In this document: in pieces, positions 58,209 through 64,000 of the stretch
Position numbering within the stretch: the first letter of the stretch is position 1
How the letters are laid out: every line of letters starts with the position of its first letter
Assembly: GCF_026248825.1 (NCBI RefSeq)
Contig: NZ_CP110973.1
Coordinates: forward strand, 3,057,001-3,121,000
Length of the DNA stretch: 64,000 nt
Direction: 5' to 3'
Source of the DNA: Larkinella insperata
Lineage (GTDB): Bacteria > Bacteroidota > Bacteroidia > Cytophagales > Spirosomataceae
The notes under the pieces: model-generated
Told to the model about the DNA's origin: nothing
The model's input: the letters and a program-made list of their open reading frames with translations, nothing else
Databases searched by the model: none
Made by a program: the position numbers and the translations under genes

Positions 58209-60454
58209 ACGCGACCCCAACCGTAACCGAACGAACGGCCCGTACGGGTTCGGTGCGGAAGACCTACCCCGTGCTGGAGATGACCTGCGCGGCCTGTGCC
58301 GTCAGCGTGGAATCCATGCTAAAACATACGCCGGGCGTTGCCGATGCGGGCGTTAATTACGCCAACCAGCAGGCCTGGGTGGAATTTGACCCCAAAGCCG
58401 TTACGCAGCAGGACTTGCAGAATGCCGTGCGATCCATCGGTTACGACCTGATCATCGACGCTGAAGACCCGCAGGAAGTGCAGGCCGAAGCCCAGCAGCG
58501 TCATTACGAATCCCTGAAAAAACGCACCCGCTGGGCGGCTGTTCTGTCGGTTCCGCTGGTGGTAGTGGGCATGTTTTTTATGGATATGCCTTACGCCAAT
58601 GAACTCATGCTGGTGCTGGCGGCTCCGGTGGTGTTTGGTCTCGGACGGCCGTTTTACGTTAACGCCTGGAAGCAGGCCCGGCACGGCAAGACCAACATGG
58701 ATACGCTGGTGGCGCTGTCTACGGGCATTGCTTTTCTGTTCAGTGCGTTCAACACGGTGTATCCCGAATTCTGGCACCAGCGCGGCATCCATCCGCACGT
58801 GTACTTTGAATCGGCCGCCGTTGTCGTTACTTTTATTCTGCTCGGGAAACTGCTCGAAGAACGCGCCAAGTCGAATACCTCTTCGGCCATTAAAAAGCTA
58901 ATGGGGTTGCAGCCCAAGACCGTTCGGATTGTGGAAGACGGCGTCGAATCCGAAATCCCGGTGGCGTCGGTGCGGGTTGGACAGGTGATTGTGGTGCGCC
59001 CCGGCGAGAAAATACCGGTTGATGGAGCGGTGGTAGCGGGCTCCTCGTTCGTCGACGAAAGCATGATTTCGGGCGAATCCGTGCCGGTCGAGAAAAAGGT
59101 CGATCAGAAGGTATTTGCCGGAACAATCAACCAAAAGGGAAGCTTCCGTTTCCGGGCCGAGAAGGTCGGAGCCGATACCATACTGTCGCAGATCATCCGT
59201 CTGGTGCAGGAGGCCCAGGGCAGCAAAGCGCCCGTGCAGCAACTGGTAGACCGGATCGCCGGTATTTTCGTGCCGGTTGTGATCGGGATTGCCCTGCTGA
59301 CGTTCCTGGTCTGGATGCTTTTCGGGGGTGAAAATGCCTTTGCGCAGGCCCTGCTGACTTCGGTGACGGTTCTGGTCATTGCCTGTCCGTGTGCGCTGGG
59401 GCTGGCAACTCCGACGGCCATCATGGTTGGTGTAGGCAAGGGGGCAGACAATCAGATTCTGATCAAAGACGCCGAGAGTCTGGAGCTAGGCTATCAGGTA
59501 AACGCCATAGTGCTGGACAAAACCGGTACCATCACCGCCGGAAAACCCGCCGTTACGAACCTGGACTGGCAGCAACCGGAATCCGCGCAGTTGGCGTCCG
59601 TTTTATACGCCCTGGAGAGCCAGTCAGAGCACCCGTTGGCCGGAGCCGTGGTGGATCACCTGAACGATTCGGTAGAAAAAAGGGTGACGTTAGACAACTT
59701 TCAAAGCCTGACGGGGCGCGGGGTGACGGGCCGCTACGAAGGTGTTCAGTACGTGGTTGGAAACCGTCATTTACTGGATGAACACGGAATTTCGTTGAGT
59801 CTGGCCGTGAAGCAGCGGGCGGAGCAGTGGCAGCAGGAAGCCCGGACGGTGGTGTATTTTGCCGACGAACAAAACGTACGGGCCCTCATCGCCATTGCCG
59901 ACCCGATCAAAGAAACGTCAAAAGCTGCGATTCAAACCCTCAAAAACCGGGGAATCAAGGTTTACATGCTCACCGGCGATAACCCGCAAACCGCCGGGGC
60001 GGTTGCCAAAACCGTGGGCCTGACGGACTACCGCGCGGAAGTGATGCCGTCCGACAAAGCCGAATTTGTGAAAGAATTGCAGCAGCAGGGCAAGGTGGTG
60101 GCGATGGTCGGCGACGGCATCAACGACTCGCAGGCGCTGGCGCAGGCCGATGTGAGCATTGCGATGGGCAAAGGGTCCGACATTGCGATGGATGTTGCCC
60201 GGATGACGCTCATTACGTCGGATCTGGGCCGGATTCCGAAAGCGCTGGAACTGTCGCGCCGAACCGTGCGGGTGATTCGTCAGAACCTGTTCTGGGCATT
60301 TATTTACAACCTGATCGGCATTCCGATTGCCGCCGGTATTCTGTTTCCGATCAACGGTTTTCTGCTCAATCCGATGCTGGCCGGAGCCGCTATGGCCCTC
60401 AGTTCCGTGTCGGTTGTGAGCAACAGTTTGCGGCTGCGGACCGCGCGACTGTAA
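58205..60454 (+). CDS. copA: copper-exporting P-type ATPase
   Basis: 749 residues. One N-terminal HMA domain with 'MTCAACAVSVESML' (18-85), about eight membrane helices, actuator 'DESMISGESVPVEKK', the CPC metal motif in 'ACPCALGLATPTAIMVG' (~392), phosphorylation 'LDKTGTIT' (~438), 'SEHPLAGAVV' with the P1B His-Pro and hinge 'GDGINDSQAL' (~635). It pumps Cu(I) (or Ag(I)) out of the cytoplasm using ATP. Coupled to the CopZ-like chaperone. No CueR/CsoR-type regulator is visible nearby. Confidence 0.95.
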   Translation: MNATPTVTERTARTGSVRKTYPVLEMTCAACAVSVESMLKHTPGVADAGVNYANQQAWVEFDPKAVTQQDLQNAVRSIGYDLIIDAEDPQEVQAEAQQRHYESLKKRTRWAAVLSVPLVVVGMFFMDMPYANELMLVLAAPVVFGLGRPFYVNAWKQARHGKTNMDTLVALSTGIAFLFSAFNTVYPEFWHQRGIHPHVYFESAAVVVTFILLGKLLEERAKSNTSSAIKKLMGLQPKTVRIVEDGVESEIPVASVRVGQVIVVRPGEKIPVDGAVVAGSSFVDESMISGESVPVEKKVDQKVFAGTINQKGSFRFRAEKVGADTILSQIIRLVQEAQGSKAPVQQLVDRIAGIFVPVVIGIALLTFLVWMLFGGENAFAQALLTSVTVLVIACPCALGLATPTAIMVGVGKGADNQILIKDAESLELGYQVNAIVLDKTGTITAGKPAVTNLDWQQPESAQLASVLYALESQSEHPLAGAVVDHLNDSVEKRVTLDNFQSLTGRGVTGRYEGVQYVVGNRHLLDEHGISLSLAVKQRAEQWQQEARTVVYFADEQNVRALIAIADPIKETSKAAIQTLKNRGIKVYMLTGDNPQTAGAVAKTVGLTDYRAEVMPSDKAEFVKELQQQGKVVAMVGDGINDSQALAQADVSIAMGKGSDIAMDVARMTLITSDLGRIPKALELSRRTVRVIRQNLFWAFIYNLIGIPIAAGILFPINGFLLNPMLAGAAMALSSVSVVSNSLRLRTARL

Positions 60455-60480
60455 TTTTTCAAGGTGGAAAAGTACAAATA

Positions 60481-60502
60481 GCCCCCGGCTTCAACCGGGG
60501 GC
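60481..60502. terminator. terminator hairpin after copA
   Basis: GCCCCCGG (60481-60488), loop CTTCAA, CCGGGGGC (60495-60502). Short T-run (TTTCGTT) after it on the plus strand. Lies between copA and the convergent NTF2-like gene. Confidence 0.65.
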
Positions 60503-60507
60503 TTTCG

Positions 60508-61251
60508 TTAGTTGGGCAGCAGTTGCTTCACGGCCCACTGTTCTACAATCCTTCGTTCGTGCAGCCGGAAAATATGGTAAAACGCATACGGCTTTAAGCC
60601 AAGCTGCCCTTCTGACTGAATCACGACAAAGTTGCCTTCGCCGATGATCCGGTGTACTTTCTGAACGGCGAACAGATCGGCTTTTTTCCGTAAATACTGC
60701 GCCAGACCGTCCAGTCCGTTGGCGATCTCCGGCTGGTGCTGAATAAGGTTGGCGGTGACAAAATCAGGGAGCCGTTTCAGGTCCCGATCCACCAGAACCC
60801 GTTGAAAGAATTCCTCAGCGATTTTTTTGTTTTCCCCGGTCAGGGCCATGTCTTCAACCGCGACGTCACCGTCCATCATGGGGTTTCCGTTCCGGGTGGT
60901 TTCGGGCTGGTCTTCAATGGCGTCCCAGTGCTCAACCACCTGCCCGTTGTCCAGCCGGAACAGATCGACCACAGCTTTCGTTTTGTCGCCCAACTTGACG
61001 CTGGTGTTGGTAACAACGTATTGGCCTTCCGCCAGAAGCCGCATAAACGGTTTGGCAGAAGTAGCAGGTTTGGGCATCTGACTCAGGTACCGGAGTGCTT
61101 CCATCAGCCCGGCCTTCCCCGGCGGAACCGCGGAGCTGTGCTGGATGTATTCGTCGGCAATAATTTGACGAGCATAGTCGAGATCACCGTTGGCGACGGC
61201 GCGCCGGTAAAAATCCCGGATAATGGATTTGTTCACTTCTATGGATTGCAT
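60508..61251 (-). CDS. tandem NTF2-like (SnoaL-type) protein
   Basis: 247 residues made of two similar halves. Residues about 5-115 ('IIRDFYRRAVANGDLDYARQ', 'EYIQHSSAVPPG', 'VVDLFRLDNGQVVEHWDAIE') and 135-245 ('IAEEFFQRVLVDRDLKRLPD', 'LIQHQPEIANGL', 'YHIFRLHERRIVEQWAVKQL') each show the SnoaL pattern ending in 'VExW'. Cytosolic; polyketide-cyclase-like or ligand-binding role unknown. The two halves probably form an internal pseudodimer. Confidence 0.88.
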   Translation of the reverse strand: MQSIEVNKSIIRDFYRRAVANGDLDYARQIIADEYIQHSSAVPPGKAGLMEALRYLSQMPKPATSAKPFMRLLAEGQYVVTNTSVKLGDKTKAVVDLFRLDNGQVVEHWDAIEDQPETTRNGNPMMDGDVAVEDMALTGENKKIAEEFFQRVLVDRDLKRLPDFVTANLIQHQPEIANGLDGLAQYLRKKADLFAVQKVHRIIGEGNFVVIQSEGQLGLKPYAFYHIFRLHERRIVEQWAVKQLLPN

Positions 61252-61522
61252 CGGATGATTCGTTTGGGTTGATTCATGCAGAAACCCGACAGGTTTCTGT
61301 CTGGATGGTTTCGCTGCGCGGGGACCCCGGCGGCTGTTAGTCGGACAGACCGGTGCCGCTCGGGACGCACCCGGGTTAGCGAAAAAATGAAAAGGAATAA
61401 CTGCCGCGCCACGAAAGGAAGCGCGCAGAAGGCACTAGCGGCAAGCGCGGGCGGGGCAGTATGTGATGAGGGTGATTTTCAGGAAGACAAAGGTAAAAGC
61501 CAACGGGTTTGATGGCAACTTT
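61252..61522 (-). promoter_or_regulatory. 271-base region upstream of the NTF2-like gene with a -7 element and a hairpin
   Basis: CAAAGGTA at 61488-61495 reads TACCTTTG on the minus strand (TAnnTTTG match), with TTG about 20 bases further upstream; the transcript would have a ~230-base leader. CAGAAACC-cgaca-GGTTTCTG (61279-61299) forms an 8-bp hairpin near the gene start. No protein-coding gene is convincing here: the open frames have no recognisable start or sequence character. Confidence 0.35.
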
Positions 61523-62878
61523 TTACTGACTAACTGTCGTTGCTGCGGGTACAATCAGGGGAAGAGTCACGGCAAATTCACCGTTCTCGTTTTCGACAAC
61601 GGGTTTGGGCTGTTGCAGGCGCTGGTACTGGGTCAGAATGGCCGACAACCCGACACCGTTGGAAAGAACCGGGGTGTTTTTGCGCTGGAGGTTGTTGCGA
61701 ACGATGAGCCGCCCCCGGTCGTCGGTCAGAATCTCCACCTTCAGCGGACGTTTGGCCTGCACCACGTTGTGTTTGACGGCATTTTCCACCAGCAGTTGCA
61801 GTGTCAGCGGGGGCAGCAGTTGGGATTCGTACGTGGGATCAACCCGAACCTCCAAATCAAGGCCGCTGCCGTAGCGGGTTTTCAGGAGCCTGAAATAGGA
61901 CCGGATAAAATCGAGTTCACTGGAAAGGGCCGTTAGCGCCTGGTCGTTTGCCTTGAGTAAATACCGGTACACCAGGCTTAGTTCATCCACAAACTCACTG
62001 GCCTGCGGGGGATTCTCGTCAATCAGCGATGAGAGGGAGTTAAGGCTGTTGAACAGAAAATGCGGGTTGACCTGTGCCTGCAACGCCCGGAGCTGAACAT
62101 CGGTTTTTTCCTGCTCCAGCCGACGCACGGCCAGTTCGGCTTCCAGACTTTCCCGGTGCCGCTGATCCCGCTCGTGAATTAACTGCTCCTTTTCGCGGGT
62201 TTGCTCAATCGCCTGGGCGACGGCAATCTGGCGCTGGCGGAAAGCCAGACAGAGCGAAAGACACAGCAATTCCACCATCAGCGCTACGCTGACCACATTC
62301 GTAAAGAAATCTTTGACCGGATCGGTGGCCCAACTCCATTGAAAGGCCGTGTAAAACACCAGTGTTCGGATGCTGCGCAGCAACAGAATAGCGCTGGCGG
62401 CCAGAAAAAAGCGGCCAACGGCATCACGCCGGTGCGACGCCACCCCGATGCCCGTGGCAACGAGCATGATCACCAGCAGCCAGTAAAGGGCCGAGATGTA
62501 CGGGTAAGCCGGATGGGTGTTGAAGCCGAAGGTGATGATGGCCAGTTCTTCCAGGAGCAAATACCCAACCAGAACTCGCTGGGCGATCCGGAGCCATCGG
62601 CGTAGTCGGGGGTAATGGGAGGGGAGGTCGAAAAGCTGATAGACCAATTCCAGGTAGATGATTCGGGAAAGCCCCACCACCAGTGCCTGAATGATCAGGT
62701 AATTGGCCATGCCGCCGACATCATACCGTTGCGAGATGCTGTAGGCCAGCCAGATAAAAAGTTGTAACGTAAACAGACCGTGCACCCGGTCGCGGGAAAG
62801 CCCCCACTGCACGGCATTCAACGCAAACAATGCGCCCAACGAACCCATGTAGAGCAAACCCAACGAGTCGAAGGACAT
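61523..62878 (-). CDS. LytS/YehU-type sensor histidine kinase
   Basis: 451 residues from the ATG at 62878. N-terminal part has about seven membrane helices (7TM-type sensor, residues 5-225), then a short coiled coil ('QAIEQTREKEQLIHERDQRH') and the His_kinase domain with the phospho-His in 'LQAQVNPHFLFNSLNSLSSL' and an ATPase part 'PLTLQLLVENAVKHNVVQ'. Such kinases normally pair with a LytTR response regulator, which in Bacteroidota usually lies next door; none is found in the 1.1 kb to the window edge, and the neighbour on the other side is unrelated. Confidence 0.92.
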   Translation of the reverse strand: MSFDSLGLLYMGSLGALFALNAVQWGLSRDRVHGLFTLQLFIWLAYSISQRYDVGGMANYLIIQALVVGLSRIIYLELVYQLFDLPSHYPRLRRWLRIAQRVLVGYLLLEELAIITFGFNTHPAYPYISALYWLLVIMLVATGIGVASHRRDAVGRFFLAASAILLLRSIRTLVFYTAFQWSWATDPVKDFFTNVVSVALMVELLCLSLCLAFRQRQIAVAQAIEQTREKEQLIHERDQRHRESLEAELAVRRLEQEKTDVQLRALQAQVNPHFLFNSLNSLSSLIDENPPQASEFVDELSLVYRYLLKANDQALTALSSELDFIRSYFRLLKTRYGSGLDLEVRVDPTYESQLLPPLTLQLLVENAVKHNVVQAKRPLKVEILTDDRGRLIVRNNLQRKNTPVLSNGVGLSAILTQYQRLQQPKPVVENENGEFAVTLPLIVPAATTVSQ

Positions 62879-63220
62879 AGTTAGCGAGGATGATTTTCTT
62901 GAGACGGTACGAATATACAACTTTGACCGTCAACGAAAAAGCGGAAGAAGCTGAGTTGGAAGGTCTTCGCAGGGTGGGACCGTGCTCTGGATCCATCACC
63001 CGCCAACGCATCAGCCCCCGCCAAGGTTTTACCTTAACGGGGGCTGAGATGTTACCAGATACCGCTGCCTTTTCTCTCTGAAGTACCACCCACGGCTAAT
63101 GAGCGTCAACGCCGTTGGGGTTGGTCTTTACGTGAATAGCTGGGACTTGAACCATCCTGACCCGGTGCTTTTGGCCTGCACGAAATGCAGGGGTACAGCC
63201 AGGTCTGAAATGTTTGTGCG
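62879..63220. other. 342-base intergenic region with a nested hairpin
   Basis: No gene seen. CAGCCCCCG (63012-63020) pairs with CGGGGGCTG (63038-63046), with an inner AAGG/CCTT pair, and weak outer pairing extends it (TCTGG at about 62976 with CCAGA at about 63054). Its GC-rich nested form recalls the element in the kbl-icd gap. Further on, CCTGCA-cgaaa-TGCAGG at about 63176-63192 makes another small stem. It may hold the end of the oxidoreductase transcript. Confidence 0.4.
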
Positions 63221-64000
63221 CTATAGCCGACGGGCCAGACGGTCGGCTTGCACCGCCGTCAGCAGGGAGTTCAGGCCATTCTGTTCGGTAACCTTGCGGT
63301 GTGTTTCGGGGTAATAAATAGAGCTGGTCTGGTCGCGGATCATCAGCCGCAGCAGTTCGCCGTAAAGGTTCATTTTGTTGTGATCGAATCCGTAGCGAAT
63401 TTCCACATTCTGGGAAATTTCAAACTCCTTGTTGCGTCCACGGGCCGCCCGGTCTTTGCCGCCATAATTGCCGGTAATGTCCAGAATCGACCCCGGAAAC
63501 AGGTCCATCAGAGCCCGTGTTCCGGCTTCGTCCACCAAACCCCGGACGATGGCCCGCGTCGGTACCCATTCGTGCAGCGTTACATCCCCGCGCTCAAACA
63601 GAAGCCGCATTTCCTGGCGATCCATCCGGCCCACCTGCGTAAACCCGTGGTAAAAATTGACGAGCGTGTCGCCGTAGCGGACGGTAGCCTGCACCTGGTC
63701 TTCCAGGTCCGTGCCGGGGCGTTTGCAAATCTGTGCGGCTTCTACCGTGCCGTCGCCCAGCCAGCCCGCAAACATGTCAAAGAAGTGAACACCGTGTTCG
63801 ATGAAAATACCGCCACTAAGTTCGCGGTTCCAGAACCAGTGCTGGGGCGAAAGCCCTTCGTCACCCGCGTAATTCTCGAAGTAACCGTGCAGAAATTCAC
63901 CCAGGATCTTTTTGTCAATCAGAGTTTTGATGCGCTCGAACATCGGGTTGTAGCGCTGCATCAGGTTCGTTACCATCAGCAGACCCTTGCTTTGGGCGAA
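63221..64000 (-). CDS. Gfo/Idh/MocA-family oxidoreductase, C-terminal part (cut by window edge)
   Basis: The frame is open to the right edge ('FAQSKGLLMVTNLMQRYNP'), so the N-terminal Rossmann domain lies outside the window and the internal ATG at 63976 is not a start. The visible ~259 residues are the substrate-binding domain: 'QRYNPMFERIKTLI', 'GFLHG..'-type 'GEFLHGYFENYAG', 'NRELSGGIFIEHGVHFFDMF' (with the conserved Gly-Gly and His-x-x-Asp-like pattern) and 'VNFYHGFTQVGRMDRQEMRL'. An NAD(P)-dependent sugar or cyclitol dehydrogenase; exact substrate unknown. Confidence 0.88.
   Translation of the reverse strand, partial: FAQSKGLLMVTNLMQRYNPMFERIKTLIDKKILGEFLHGYFENYAGDEGLSPQHWFWNRELSGGIFIEHGVHFFDMFAGWLGDGTVEAAQICKRPGTDLEDQVQATVRYGDTLVNFYHGFTQVGRMDRQEMRLLFERGDVTLHEWVPTRAIVRGLVDEAGTRALMDLFPGSILDITGNYGGKDRAARGRNKEFEISQNVEIRYGFDHNKMNLYGELLRLMIRDQTSSIYYPETHRKVTEQNGLNSLLTAVQADRLARRL

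Noticed and set aside
61276..61512. 78-codon open frame in the gap before the NTF2-like gene
   Set aside because: No recognisable domain, Arg/Ser/Gly-rich composition, and a likely minus-strand promoter runs through it.
63140..63175. tRNA-like segment (minus strand GGTTCAAGTCCCAGC) near the right end
   Set aside because: It resembles a T-arm, but the T-stem does not pair, and no acceptor, D or anticodon arms can be built around it.

Overview
The window looks like chromosomal DNA from a Cytophagales bacterium (Bacteroidota), most likely the Spirosoma/Larkinella group. The evidence is a SusC/SusD pair with an STN domain and its own FecR/ECF sigma pair, many lipoproteins, a SDR-type threonine dehydrogenase, and several intergenic -7 elements of the Bacteroidota type (TAnnTTTG) with few clear Shine-Dalgarno sequences. 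The placement at genus level is inference. I see no rRNA, tRNA, CRISPR array, transposase, integrase or phage gene.

Layout. 0-8.4 kb: end of a probable M1 peptidase, a two-gene split 5'-nucleotidase, a type II NADH dehydrogenase, a fatty acid hydroxylase, and nuoA-nuoB-(small lipoprotein)-nuoC followed by a cysteine-less thioredoxin-like protein rather than nuoD. 8.4-13.6 kb: NADP isocitrate dehydrogenase, a folded intergenic repeat, the threonine catabolic pair kbl-tdh with a divergent Lrp regulator, and a TRIC/UPF0126 channel. 13.6-22.5 kb: a sialidase, a lipoprotein gene broken by one in-frame stop, and a minus-strand cluster (sodium:solute symporter, DHDPS/N-acetylneuraminate-lyase-like aldolase, SUMF1-sialidase fusion, nitrilase) with a divergent AraC regulator; this could serve uptake and breakdown of a sialic-acid-like compound. 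22.5-35.6 kb: ordinary single genes and pairs, including a secreted GH20 hexosaminidase, a group III truncated haemoglobin, and a flavin reductase translationally coupled to a 47-residue DUF2256 zinc-ribbon-like protein.

35.6-42.6 kb: SusD-SusC-FecR on the minus strand, divergent from an ECF sigma factor, forming a trans-envelope signalling and glycan/nutrient uptake unit. 42.6-50.2 kb: housekeeping genes: ffh, preceded by a 98-bp nested inverted repeat that would form the start of its mRNA, the ctpA-type protease, acetoacetyl-CoA synthetase, and an RluB-type pseudouridine synthase with a ~380-residue Arg/Asp/Gly-rich N-terminal extension containing a 145-bp direct repeat.

50.2-57.8 kb: a dense signalling block: REC-Hpt protein, then a tight five-gene operon of hybrid histidine kinase, CheR, CheB, REC-histidine kinase and single-domain REC. 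No chemoreceptor, CheA or CheW is present, so the methylation pair probably acts on something other than a classical chemotaxis array. This is the best candidate for an unusual system in the window. 57.8-64 kb: a metallochaperone overlapping a copper P-type ATPase, a tandem NTF2-like protein, a LytS-type histidine kinase, and a Gfo/Idh/MocA oxidoreductase cut by the window edge.
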